Source: Ceratopteris richardii | Taxonomy: Eukaryota > Streptophyta > Polypodiopsida > Polypodiales > Pteridaceae | DNA length: 64,000 nt | NCBI GenBank assembly: GCA_020310875.1 | Contig: CM035432.1 | Coordinates: 93,551,518 to 93,615,517, forward strand | Direction of reading: 5' to 3' | Shown here: positions 39,030-51,400 of the stretch, piece after piece | Layout: the number at the start of each line of letters is the position of its first letter | Numbering within the stretch: the first letter of the stretch is position 1 | Program-made: the position numbers and the translations under genes | Notes under the pieces: model-generated | Database searches by the model: none | What the model saw: the letters and a program-made list of their open reading frames with translations, nothing else | What the model was told of the DNA's origin: nothing

Positions 39030-39618
39030 TCAAGCGCAGGCGAACTCAGCAGACAAGATCCTTAGGTCGATTGGCTCGTTGCTGCCGTAGACGAAGTGAA
39101 TGGACTCACCCGATCCGATGGGTCGTCCGGAGTTTACGAGGCAGTCGTTAAACGCGACCCTTCTAAAGACTGCCGGATCCACGAGCTGGCTGGATGCAAA
39201 CATCCCGCACGCAACATGGACGTTGCGTGCCACGCATCTCCGATTCCCGCACAGGTTTACAATGCTTACGCTGTACAAAGGTATTAGATCCGGCGTAGGC
39301 GCATCACTCCCTTGTGTAATCTGAATATCTTCATCCGCTCTGCATTGCGCCACTTTGAAAAGAAGTCGCCTCACATCTTGTGGAGAGCTCCTGCTGCGTT
39401 CTTCTCGGTTAAACGCAGGTCCTGCGTAGTTAAGATGAAAAACAGATTTAGCGATCTTTCGAATCCTGCGTTCTTCTCGTTGAAACGCAGGTCCATCCAT
39501 ACGTACCAGGTGCTACAGCATAGGCAGTATCTAACTGCGCTAGAATGGAAGGCATGCTATCGAGAAGGGCGAAAACGCAGGTCAAAACAAGAGCGCTCAT
39601 CACCGGGTTACAACGCAT
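39030..39618 (-). CDS. TPD1-like secreted cysteine-rich protein, two exons
   Basis: The minus-strand gene has exon 1 at 39,618-39,507 and exon 2 at 39,421-39,030, giving 167 residues. Exon 1 encodes a signal peptide: a short N-region (MRCNPVM), a hydrophobic core (SALVLTCVFALL) and a likely cleavage site after SILA. Exon 2 carries the TPD1-like domain from about residue 64: IQITQG near the start, then YSVSIVNLC, VHVACGMFASSQLVDPAVFR, FNDCLVNSGRPIGSGESI and a terminal cysteine. Six cysteines lie at 64, 95, 100, 109, 131 and 166. In flowering plants TPD1 is a secreted ligand of the receptor kinase EMS1/EXS in anther cell-fate decisions; here a ligand role is inference. The length is close to Arabidopsis TPD1. 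The splice frame is continuous (phase 1). I preferred it to the unspliced frame starting at 39,500, which has no signal peptide. CpG-rich sequence and an intact frame suggest a functional gene. Confidence 0.85.
39393..39494. repeat. Direct repeat across the exon 2 boundary, each copy a stem-loop
   Basis: A 30-base unit, cctgcgttcttctcg followed by aaacgcaggtcc, occurs at about 39,393-39,422 and 39,465-39,494, offset by 72-73 bases. Each unit is itself an inverted repeat: the right copy has cctgcgtt paired with aacgcagg across an 11-base loop (39,465-39,491), and the left copy has ctgcgtt with aacgcag. A third partial copy lies near 39,564-39,582 in exon 1. One unit sits in the predicted intron and the other at the start of exon 2. 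Confidence 0.85.
39422..39506 (-). other. Predicted 85-bp intron of the TPD1-like gene
   Basis: The donor is G|GTACGTATGG. The acceptor is preceded by a pyrimidine-rich run (TCTGTTTTTCATCTTAAC) and ends TACGCAG|GA, with CTTAAC or GCTAAAT as a possible branch site. Removing it joins the signal-peptide exon in frame to the domain exon. An unspliced transcript would end in an early stop after exon 1. Confidence 0.75.
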
Positions 39619-39696
39619 AATGATATGGCCATGGGTAGATGAGAAGCTTTAACGCTGCTTTCATCTCGCTGTTGGACAACGCTTCCAGGTTCTCTC

Positions 39697-39705
39697 TTTA
39701 TATAA
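39697..39705 (-). promoter_or_regulatory. TATA box of the TPD1-like gene
   Basis: The minus strand reads TTATATAAA about 80 bases before the chosen ATG. This is a normal plant distance that leaves a leader of about 50 bases. Two ATGs in the leader (39,664 and 39,632) open only short frames. The upstream DNA to about 39,745 is unusually rich in CG. Confidence 0.65.
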
Positions 39706-39745
39706 GCATTTAGCTTAGGCCGCCGACGTGCGCTCCGACACTCGG

Positions 39746-40889
39746 AAAAGGAATGCCTTGCCTAATTATGCCTTGCCCTTACATGTCTGTAATATTTACT
39801 TTTTAGTCGTCCGTCCATGCATTAGAATATGCATAGCCACATCTCATCATACACTTACATATCTACACTCGTTCATACAGACCAGTTTTAACATTTTCCA
39901 TAAGGCGTTCTAATTCTCAAAATACCTACATACAAAGAGACGATATATTCATACATACAAACATACATACATTTATACACACGTAAATTCTTACTTGCGT
40001 ACTTCACAAACTACCTTGAAACATGGTTATTTATTTGTTCATATACAGATTTATGGTTCATGGGTAATAACTAATTGGTATTGAAATATAACCTTCTTGA
40101 GAAGATAAACCATCCACATAAAATCATAATTATAGTCTCCCTATCGTTGGATTTATAATCTATAAATGATGATAAGGTATTACGACTTTTTTCAAGTATT
40201 TACATGCGAAGAAAGACAGTTTCTTTACTAAATAATGCATTAAAAAGTTTTATTTTTGTTAAACACTACATGATTATTCTGTTATATTGTTCCATGTTAT
40301 ATTCTAAAGTAAGAGGCACGAGATGGTTGACTTACTCCATAAGAGGGGCCACTCTAAAGTAATCCTCTTTACATATCTACAAACCTTCTTACATACATTT
40401 CAAAGTATACGTATGCAGTTCATTTATTACATAAAGTGTTACCAATAGCAAAATTTGACATGAACATTTTATCACTTAGCTCTTGTTTGAGTACAATCTA
40501 GAAAAAAGAAATGTTGTATGAGTAATAAGGGTTGTTTTCTATTTACTAGTAGAAAAAGTATCGAACGTTTATCCCACATAATATTAGGGAAATAAAAACC
40601 AAGAACCTCTATGGTAACTCAAATATTAGAAGTTTAATTTCTTTCTAGGTTTTGTTCTTAATTCTATAGATATAGGTATTTTTGTATAGTTTCCCTTTAA
40701 GTTGCCTGCATGAAGGAGATAACGCCTATCCTACCTCCCATACGTTTGTACAACTCGCAGAATTTCTAAGTTCTAACGTTTTAATTCTCTTGGGTGGTTA
40801 CATGTGACTAGATTACTAATAAGGCATCTACTTAATATTCATATGACGAAGAATATCAAATCAAAATATGTATTTGTGTTCCTAAGAAA
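39746..40889. other. Upstream flank of the TPD1-like gene, source of the blocks at 1-2,895
   Basis: There is no gene. 39,780-39,880, 39,900-40,235, 40,222-40,355 and 40,640-40,800 each have diverged partners in the first 3 kb of the window. The sequence is AT-rich with ACAT runs and contrasts with the CG-rich gene beside it. Confidence 0.65.
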
Positions 40890-41589
40890 TGTATAGCTCC
40901 ATCACCATCCTCACCTTGTGAAATTATATATTGCCAACATCATTGTAATTGTATGTGATTTAGGACATATACATTCATCACATCTCTACTTCACATCTCA
41001 GTCAAGTTCATCTTAGAAGGAATGATCTTATCAGACTTGTTGCTCAATGCATAGTTGATTATCTGATATGCTTTAAAGTGGTTAGATACACATACCGTCT
41101 ATTTCATAGTTCAAAGTTTCATTGTCATTGCTTGTCTTAATCTTGACATATCTTTAGAACTCTGCTCACTAGTCTACATACTATAGTAGCCCAAAAATGT
41201 CGAGATAGTCATCCAACTTGCAATGCATCATTCTCACTATACACTTGGTCATTTTTATTGAAATAACTTTTGACTGGTAGCTATCTTAGTTAATTAGATT
41301 CTCCCAAAAGAAATATAATAAATTGATAGCAGGTTGAGAGCACTATTTATTTTACTAAACATGTGTAGAGACCCAAATAGCACGTCTTAGCACATAGTTG
41401 AATTTTCTACTCATCTGTTTTGATCCATTGATTAGAGGATCATGCTTCCAGGCACTTATGTGATTATTTGTGATTTTTGGGAAGCTCAAAAGTTTCACTT
41501 TACTCTCCACAACATATTCTTGGCTGGTGTGAAGAAGAATTCTCCAGCACCACTTCATCTCTGGAATCTATCCACCATCTCCTTCAACA
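40890..41589 (+). repeat. Left LTR of E3 (recognisable part)
   Basis: Aligns with 8,600-9,220 of the E1 right LTR and ends CAACA just before the primer site. The left limit is where the match begins. Confidence 0.75.
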
Positions 41590-43591
41590 ATGGTATTAGA
41601 GCACCATCAAGCAAAATGGGAGATGGATTTCCATCATTAATTGACAAACTGGAGAGGACCAACTAGCGAGCATGGTCGCTAAGGATGCAAGATTATCTCC
41701 AAGGAAGAAGCTTAGATGGATACATATTTAGAGATGATGAAATGCCAATATTCAGAAGCAAAGATCAACCTACAAGAGAAGACCAAGGAAGGCTAACTAC
41801 ATGGTGTGCAAAGGATGTTCTAGTGAGGTCTTATATACTTAACTCAATATCTAATTTCTTATTACCTCACACTAGGAATTGCAATACCTCCCAAGAGACT
41901 TGGGAAGTACTTTCTTCATACTTCTCATCAAAACAATGGCTAGGAAGAACCAAATATGGATGGATTTCAGAACCTTGAAGAAGCAATCAAAGCAAAGTGT
42001 GGCTGACTATGTGACCAAGATGAAGGATGCAGCTGACCAACTTGGGAGCATTGGAGAAGAAATAGAAGAGGAGTAGATAGTAAGGCAGATCATTAATGGC
42101 ATCAAGGCTGATGATAAGTGGGAGTCGCTCACCATAGCAATGGACCCATATATGGACATGCCGATACTTGACCTCAACACATTGATGGGGCAACTCTTCA
42201 CACACGGGACAAAGATCAACAAGAATGGAGAAAACTCTAGATGGAATCATTCTTATGCGCTTTACACAGATAGAACTAAGTGTAAAGATAAATGAAAAGG
42301 TAAAAAGAATGAAGAAGAGGCAAGTGCCCTTCAAGTGAACTTCAGAGGTTGAGGAAGAGGTACTAGAGAAGGGGCAGAGGAGGAAAGCAAGGCAAGGGGA
42401 GATCCTACAACTTTTCGCCTTGCAATATTTGTGGTTTGACCAATCATACCAATGATGAGTGTTTCAAGAACACAAGGAATCAAAGAGGAAGAGGCTTCCA
42501 TAGAGGATGCTATGGACAATCCAGAGGCAGGTTCAACAATCGAGGAAGCAATTACCATCACAAATACAACCAAGGCTACAACAACTATCAAGGAGGTTTT
42601 AGAGGTGGACGAGATTATAACAACTATACAAAAGACTAAGAGGATTGCTCCAAATGTAGCATTCCTATCTGATCTTGAAGAACCTAAAGGGAAGCATGAA
42701 GTTTAGACACGCAATGATACTAGGCACTCTATTAAGAAGATTGGAAATGTTAAAGTATATGATGGTAATATGAACCTTTTAAATAAGATGTGCCAACCAT
42801 AGGACAAAAACTAATCAGTGTTGGCAAGATTTTTGAGATGGGCTTAAAGATTAGATTCAAAAGGAATGGAGCATATGTGCAGGACTCTCAACAAGGCTTC
42901 AAGAGAATTGCAAAACGTGAGATATATGGTAGACTCTTAACATTTGAAGTCGAAGATACCAAAAACATTGCACTCTTAAATTACAAAGATCAAACCCTAT
43001 CTGAACTAGAGATATGGCATAGGAGACTAGGTCATATAGGTGAAAGTACACTAAAGCAAATATGTAGGGATCACAGTATGCTTGGCATTCTAAATGTTTC
43101 TAAGCAACACGTGATTTAAAAATGTCGAGCATGCCAATTACACAAATCACACAGGCAATCATTCAATAGAAAAGGTTACATGTATGAAGACTACTTGGAG
43201 CTTGTGCACACAGATGTATGGGATCCTAGAAGAGAGCCATCAATCTCAGAGTCAAGGTACTATGTTTCATTCATAGATGACTATAGGAGATGGACAATTT
43301 TCTACTTCATGAAACATAAAGATGAAGTCTTCACTTGTTTTAAGAAGTATTTGGCAGTGGTTGAGAGCCAAACAGGTAGAAGCTTGAAGAATCTTAGATG
43401 ATGGAGGTGGTGAGTATTTCTCACATGAATTTGACTCATTCTTACACGATAGAGGTATAAAGACAGAGGTTACAACAAGATACACTCCTAAATAGAATGG
43501 AGTGGTAGAGAGAAGGAATAGACTAATAGTAGAGGCTACAAGATCAATGTTTAATGAAAAGAAACTTCCAAGTAAGTTACGGATAAAGGCT

Positions 43592-43596
43592 GTTTC
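43592..43596 (+). repeat. Left target-site duplication of element B (GTTTC)
   Basis: GTTTC directly precedes the TG of the left LTR and is repeated directly after the CA of the right LTR at 56,270-56,274. The surrounding E3 sequence is interrupted exactly here. Confidence 0.9.
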
Positions 43597-44013
43597 TGTT
43601 AACGACATGATTGCTCCTACTTCATCTACATTTGTATCCGCATGAGTGCATGTCCATTTTGTATCCATGAGGCAATCCATTTCTACCCTATTTCCATTTT
43701 ATATTGTATTTCTTTTGTATTTGGGTACCTTGCCATGTGCTTCTACCAGTTGTATTCATTCTCCTTTCAGGAGACTTATCCCACATATGATGTACTTTTG
43801 AGAGCCCCTCCAGAATCTATATAAGGAGGGCCTCTCCCCTCATTTGTACTTGGCTAGAAGCTTGAGGAGCCTACTCCATGCTCTTGTCAAGCTCATTTCT
43901 AATCCACATGATTTTACCCATTTCATGGAGTAGTCATTTTGTGTCTCACACATTCTTTGTTTTGTGAGAATACTTCCCCTTTTCATTTTGCTTCCGCATG
44001 CGTACTCTCTACA
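43597..44013 (+). repeat. Left LTR of element B
   Basis: Begins TGTTAACGACATG and ends CTCTCTACA. A ctatataagg TATA-like word is near 43,817. It pairs with 55,854-56,269. Confidence 0.93.
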
Positions 44014-44025
44014 TGGTATTAGAGC

Positions 44026-46560
44026 GCTAGGTGGAGGTCTTGGTGGTGCGTTTGGTGGTAGTTTTGGTGGTGGTGGTGCTTTATTTTAGTGGTGTGCTTT
44101 CTCCTCATTGAGAGAAGCCTTTTTCCATCAATTTTCACGATTCATTTTGGCCACTTGCCCACCCTGCCACCCATTTTCTTCATCCATTTGTACACCATAT
44201 GCCCCCATTTTCCCTCCCTCCCACCCTCTTTTATCACTTTCATCATTACACAATCACTATGAGTAGTTGTTGGACATATTGTGGAGTTGCTTGCATATCT
44301 TACATCATTTAAAGTGTTTATAAACACTCTTTTGGGGTTCATCAATGATGCCTTTCCATACTGTGTGTATGGTTGCGCATGGAGACAACCATCGTCTAAT
44401 GCCACATAGCACAAGTTTGCTAATGTTGTTTCTACTCACGCATCAAGAGTTGCTATCATTCTGATGGTCTTTCTTCTCGCGCATCGAGAGTTCCTATCCG
44501 AGAGTCCTTGCAGCCTCCTATTCGTGAAGAAGAAGCCGACTGCTGCTATCCTCTGTTGAAGTCATGCCCTTGTCATTGGCTAAAGAGCGCTATTTGTATT
44601 ATTGCACGCATCTTTAATTTGTATTACTGCACGCATCTTTACTGGTTCTCCACCATGATTTAGAACGTATGTACACTACTCACACCACTTCTTTAGGACA
44701 ACACTATAGAATTGATCTCCAACTCACATTGTGTATTCATCGATGAATGATTCCATTCCAACTCTAATCTATAACACATCGGTGTCACGAGTACTCTCAA
44801 GCAAGCTCATCATAGACATTGTGACTGCTTCTACAAGCACTAACAAGTTTTCTTCTCTTAGTCCTTGTCAGTTTAGGCCTATCTAGCAGTCTCTGTAGTT
44901 ATCATGCATCCAAAACTTGCACACAGTGGTAAGCTCAGTGATGCCTCAGATTTGGAAAACCTTCAGGGCACGACTACAGGAAGTTGATACATGTCGTTCT
45001 TGTGACCAACAAAACAAAGAGTAGTACCCCCCCCCCATTGAGGTTCTATAACCGTCGTTCACTATCCTAGTGACTGGAGACAACAAACTATCCATCGGAT
45101 GCGATGAAGACATCCTGAACAAACTGCCCATTAAGGTGCACTGCAGAGAACCAAAGTGAATACTTCTCTTCGTGCCACCAAAAGCTTCCACCTTAAAGCT
45201 AGACATCCTACAACCGTTTTCTCCAACAGAGAGAGAGAGAGAGAAAGAGGGCCCGGTATGCAGCTTCACATAAGCAGGAGGAGCTTTGCACACTAACTTG
45301 GGACTTTTCCAGATCGCCAGAGAAACAACGAGCGAATGAGTTAGCTTTCGGCTTTCTCCACATAGCGTAGAGCTCTTTGTGAGTCGAGCAGAGATTCAAG
45401 CTCTACCTTCCAATCTATCACTTTCTTATCTTGCTCAGTGTCATCAAAGCCTCCTGGAGATACCACAGTGGAGCACGAAGGTTGCACGAGATCCTTGGCC
45501 TCAAAACTTTTGTGAACAAGCAATAGAGACCTCTCCATAGAGTGAATACTGCCAGAAACATTTTTGACAAACTCATCTATGCGCACTATTTTTGGATAAA
45601 TCCATTAATATATGTGGCAAATATATATCCCATTTTGGTAGAGTTATAGTCAACACTATTGTCCAATGGGGGAGACAGTAATTGCGCATTGATAACTGCT
45701 AGCTATTCCATTTCAGCGACTAAAATTGAGTGGGCGGCTGCCAGTAGAACGTAGAGCATAAATCTTGTGAACTTTCAGAGCCTAAACTTCGCGATGTCAT
45801 TCATGAATTTTAGGAGCAGGGGATCAATCACATCATCGATGACTTCCTGAGATGGATACATTGAACCTTGAGTTTGTTGTTTAACTTTGTGCTTATGCTC
45901 TCATGTCTGATGAACGTGAATTTCATAAGATCATTTTTATAAAATTTCTTGCAAAATTTTGTAATTTATCTTATCTCTAAGGGTTTATCGTTGTACAATT
46001 TGAAGGGAATTTTAACTTTCATTTGAAGCCACCTTATGAAAGATCATATTGTACTCTCTACTCAAGGGTAATTTTAAAAGAGACCTATCACTTAGGGATC
46101 TTGTTCCCTTTACAAAGGTGCAACCATCACCATTTGACTCATCTTTCCTTGCATTTAGGCAAAAGTTACTTTGTAATCTAGGGTATCCATCCTTTATTTC
46201 GGCACACTCAAGGCACTAAGTGCCTCCCTCTTTGTACGCTCAAGAATATAAGAAGAAGAATCTTTTGTGTGTGCAGGTGTGGGTTGGAGGCTAGTCTAAG
46301 CCCACCCACCAAACTCTCTCCAAGTATCTAAGCCTACTCTAAGGCTCCATTGGTGTACAACGGGCTAATCTAAGCCCCCTCCTCTCGCCTCAACTTATCT
46401 TGGTGTTGTACAAGTGCAAGGCTACTCTAAGCCCCCCCCCCCCCCTCCCCAAGAATTTTAAGTGTGGTGTCTAGTTGTTCATTTCAAGCTTTGCAATTAT
46501 TTTGAAGTAGTATTTTTGGCAAGTATCTTTGATAGTGTTTCTAAACACTTTATCCTCAAA
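44026..46560. other. Long leader of element B holding foreign-looking sequence
   Basis: About 2.5 kb separates the primer site from gag, which is unusually long for copia. Part of it (about 45,340-45,870) has protein-like minus-strand frames, for example KVIDWKVELESLLDSQRAL preceded by a hydrophobic segment with LYVLLAAAHSILVAEME. I do not recognise this as a retroelement domain. A CT run and a poly-C tract (46,435-46,445) also occur. It may be captured host sequence, an older insertion or a leader proper to the family. Confidence 0.4.
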
Positions 46561-48092
46561 GCTTTGTAATGACCAAAAGTGAAGGTAGCTCATCATCTAT
46601 GGCTAACTTCTTACCCTCTTTCACCCCTATTTTTATGCCTAAAGATGAATGCCTCAATGGACAGAATTACAATCTATGGAAAGATGTCATGTGCGCATAT
46701 CTCTACACGAATCTCCTTCATGAGGTAGTAGACCGGTCAGACCTCGAACCCAATAGGGATACCAACTTAGACAATTGGCATGTGTGGAATGTCAAGGACA
46801 AAAGAGCTTTAGGTCAGCTGTTACTTGTCTGTGATGAACTGACAAAAGGACATATCACGACCTGTAAGACATCCAAGGACGCTTGCGATACATTAGCCAC
46901 TTTGTATGAAGACAAAACCCCTTTGAAAATATGTGCATTAGAGGTCGAGTTTCATGTTTGACCATTCGGCCACACGACATAATTACCAAGGTCATAGCCT
47001 CATTTAAGGACTACCAGCCTAAATTAGCTCTATGTGGTAGGCAGATCTCTAGTGAAGACATGGACATGAGGCTTCTTAATAAGTTACCTAAGTCGTACAA
47101 GACATTTGTCACAACTTTGTATAATCGTAGCCAAGTCTTAACTTGGGAAGAGGTTCGTCGACTATGGCTCCTTCACAACTCGTGAGCCAAATCGGCTTCC
47201 TCCTAAGAGTCTGCCATGAAGGCCAAAGGCCCACTCAATAAGGGAAAAACCATAAGTCATCATGCTAGCAATGGATCTAAGCAAGGATCGTATAATTCAT
47301 CCAAGAAGTTCACTTGTAATTTTTGTGGAAAATCAAGACACTTAGAAAAGTTTTGCTACAAAAAGAAACAATCATCGAAGGCTTCTAAATGTAGGCAAGC
47401 ATCCAAAGGATCCCAACATAGATCCCATTGCTCAAGTAAGGAACTCTTCATCTCCACAGAAGCCAATGCCCTATTACTTCTAGCTCCCTGCATGAGTGGA
47501 TCTTTGATAGCGGAGCTACCTCCCATATGTGCAAAGACAAGGACTACTTTCAAGAACTCCAAGAGCACACGGGAGAAGTCTATCTTTGCAACAACAAAAG
47601 TTTACCCATTGAAGGAAAAGGAAAAGTTCAAATTACCAACCATCAGGGGAATGCAAGTCTTTATCCAATGTTCTTTTTGTTCCAAAATTATGTATGAATC
47701 TACTCTCCATCAAGGCCATTACAGATCAACACAAACAAGTATGGTTTGATAACACCTCAGTTAAGGTAGTTGATCCCCATACAAAGGATATCATTGCTCA
47801 AGGTGTTGAAGAAAAGGGCCTCTACAAGCTATCTTGCTTTGTATCCAAAGAATCAACCTCAAGTTTGTGGCACCAAAGATTTGGCCACACTTCTTACTTA
47901 TCAAAAATCTCTTCATCCCAACTTGCGAAGGGATTGCCAAAGATCGGGCAACTTACTCATGTCTGCCAAGCTTGCACCCAAGGCAAGCAACATAGGGGGC
48001 GAGTTCCGAAGGAAGCTTCAACACGAGCGAGGAACCCTCTAGCCCTTATCCACATGGACTTATGTGGAAAATGAACACCCCATCCCTGAGTG

Positions 48093-48097
48093 GATCG
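48093..48097 (+). repeat. Left target-site duplication of element C (GATCG)
   Basis: It pairs with GATCC at 53,492-53,496, four of five bases matching. The integrase reading of element B is interrupted here and continues after the right copy. Confidence 0.8.
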
Positions 48098-48477
48098 TGT
48101 CATGAGGAAGGAGATAAGGAAGAGAGCTCACACACACACTCTCACTCTCAAACAGAAGCACACACAGAGATTGAGGCAAGGAAGAATGATCTTCTTCTTC
48201 TTCTTCTATTACATAAAAGGAATGTACAAGAATGACCTAACAAACAAGAATACAACAAGTGCAATATATAAAGATGAGTACATGAGGAAAATCCTAATGT
48301 TCGCGAATGAGTGAGATGGAAAGAACCAAATGTGCCATCACTCTCGGTAGATAAATCTAATAAATCTCAATGAATTATCCATGGCATATACCCGCGTGAC
48401 CACTATACATGTTAGAGAAACAAAAAACTGGTACGTGTCATCCTCGATCATCACATGTTGAGCTTGATACCTCAACA
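48098..48477 (-). repeat. LTR of element C (its 3' LTR)
   Basis: On the plus strand it begins TGTCATGAGG and ends CTCAACA, followed by ctccccctcaagc, the complement of the purine tract. A CTT-triplet run lies near 48,190. Confidence 0.9.
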
Positions 48478-51400
48478 CTCCCCCTCAAGCTCAACGCCAT
48501 ATCCTGTAATCCAAGCACCTCTCGAAACTTCTTCAACTGCTCAGCTACAAGTGCTTTGGTGAAAATATCAGCAACCTGCTCATTTTTTCTCACATAAACA
48601 AGATTAATATCACCTGCTTATACCTTCTCTCTGATGAAGTGATAATGTACCTCGATATGGTTTGTTCTAGCATGGAAAACATGGTTCCGTGCTTACTGTA
48701 TGTTTCTAAGATTATCACAATAGATAGTGATAGGCTTTTGCACTTCCACACCTAAATCTGCAAGTAACATCTCCAGCCATGATGCCTCATATGCTGCCAT
48801 TGGAGCACCTCTATACTCAGCCTCTCTACTCGACAAAGCAACAGTGGGTTGCTTCTTACTGCTCCATGTAATAGCTCCACCTCCAAGTGAGAAAAAAAGC
48901 CATTAGTATATCTTCTATCTGGAGTATTACCAGCCCAATCTGCATCGGTGTATCCATGAACCTGCAAATCTACACCAACTTCATAAAACAATGCATAATC
49001 CAAAGTAGAACTCACATAACATAGAGTGCACCTTAGAGCATCCAAATGTGGGTTCCTGGGAACCTTCATAAACTAACTTTCAAGTCCAACAATATACCTT
49101 AAACCAGGCCTTGTAATTGTAAGATATATAAGACTTCCCATAATTCTCTGATACATAGTAGCATTTTCCAATGCTTCACCTGATTTAGTATCCAACTTCA
49201 AACTCTGATCTAATGGCATATAAATTGGCTTACAACTAGCCATACCATACTTTTGTAGCATATTCAAGGCATATTGCCTTTGCGACATCCATATACCTGT
49301 TTTTGTATGTATAAAATCAATGCCCAAGAAACAACGCAACACACCAAGATCTTTCATGTCAAATTCCTGCATAAGAAGTTGCTTTACCTCTTTGATGCTT
49401 TCTATATTATTGCCACCTAGAATCAAGTCATCAACATAAATGGCCACAATCGTGATGCCATCATCAGCCTTCATTGCATATAGTGAATGATCTGCGTCAC
49501 ACATAGAAAACCCATTGATGTTGGTTAAGTAATCAACAATCCTTGCATGCCATGCATGCGGAGCCTGTTTCAGCCAATACAAAGCCTTTTGCAACCTTCA
49601 AACATATTCTGGATGCTTTGAATCTTCATATCCTTGTGGTTGGTCCACATATACTTCTTCCTATAAATCACCATGCAAGAAAGCATTCTTGACATCCATA
49701 TAATGCAAAGTCCATCCTTTTGTTGTACCTAATGCAACAAGTGTCCTAACAGTAGACATTTTAGCTATAGGGCTGAATGTTTCCTCATAATCAATGCCAT
49801 ATATATGTGCATATCCTTTAGCTACCAATCGGGCTTTATACGTGCTTATGCTACCATCAGCATTATGCTTTACCTTGTAAACCCATTTACAACCTATGGG
49901 TTTCTTTCCTTGCAGCAATGGAACTAGCTTCCATGTATCATTTCCATCAAGTGTAGCCATCTCCTCATCCATAGCTTTTTCCTAGTATGTAATTCTAATT
50001 GCATCTTCAAAGCAAGAAGGTCCAGCATCTTGTATTACCTTTGTTATGTAGGCATAATGACGAGCCATGTCACTATCATATGTGAGTCGTTGCACTGAAT
50101 TCCTCATCCCCCTAGATCTTCTTGGTCCTGGGTCACTTCTCCTTGTATCATCTGCATGTGCCCTTCTTACTCCTGGAGTCATCACAGATGCAATCCAAGT
50201 TCCTCATCAAGACTCTTTTTTGAATGCCTTGAATCTCTATCAATGTCTTCAAAACCTCCACATGTTTTATGACCAGCAGAGGGCTTTTCTTTACCTTTCT
50301 TGGATGTATTTGATGAATTTTTTGGACTGAAATTTCCACGTAATCTTCCACTCCATGGATTTGAGTTGGAACTATCGCTTGGTGATGCATTCGGTCCACT
50401 CAAAATATGAGATTCTTCACTTGATTTTTCAGCATTTTCTTTGTCATTTGGTTCAAGACTCAGTCCTTCTTTGGCATATGCATAGAAGCTTGACATTTCA
50501 TCAGATACCACATCTCTGCTCACCTTTACCTGTTGTGTGACTCGATTTATATCCCTTTTGCTCAAGGGAGTATCCAATGACGATGCACTTTTTTGCTTTT
50601 GGATCAAGCTTCGTCCTCAATTCATATGGGACATGTACATATGCAATACAGCCAAAAACTTTTATATGTGATGAGTTTGGCTTTTTATCTGTAAACTTCT
50701 CTTCAAGTGTAACTTGATGTACAACAATAGTCGGAGTTCTATTCATGATGTATACAACAGTATGCATAGATTCTGCCCAAAAACAATGAGGCATATTCTT
50801 CTCACCCATTAAGGCTATTGCTATTTTTGCAATCTGTCTTTTTTTGCGTTCAGCAACACCATTCTATTGTGGTGTGTACCCGCATGAAAACTGACGTCGA
50901 ATTCCATGATTTTTTAGAAAACTGTTTAACTCATTTGACATGTATTCACCTCCTCCATCAGATCTTAATGTTTGAATGTACTTCCCGGTCCACTTTTCCA
51001 CCATAAATTTAAAATTCTAGAAGTGAGTGAACACCTCACTCTTCTCTTTCATGAAATATACCCATACTTTGCGTGTATGGTTATCAATGAAAGTAACATA
51101 AAACCTGCAACCACCCATAGATGTGGTCTTTGCTGGATCCCAAACATCTGTATGTACTACTTCTAGTACATTCTCACTAACATGCATGTCATGTGGAAAT
51201 GATGCTCTTAACTGTTTACCAAATTGACATGCTACACATACCTTTTGCATTTTTGCAACTTTGAAATTTGGTAGTCCATGTACAATCTCCTTTGACTCCA
51301 TCATTTTTAGCCTTTGCAAGTTTGCATCTCCAATTTGTTTGTGCCATATCTCTATATCTGCAATAACTCCTCCACCTTTTGCAAACATGGCTGCATTCAT

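Noticed and set aside
39030-39500. Single-exon reading of the TPD1-like gene from an ATG at 39,500
   Set aside because: It starts inside the predicted intron, lacks a signal peptide and reads through the duplicated stem-loop unit. The spliced model gives a secreted protein of the family's normal size, in frame and with good splice sites.
39312-39620. 102-codon plus-strand frame
   Set aside because: It is antisense to the TPD1-like gene and has no recognisable domain. It is open because the gene is CG-rich.
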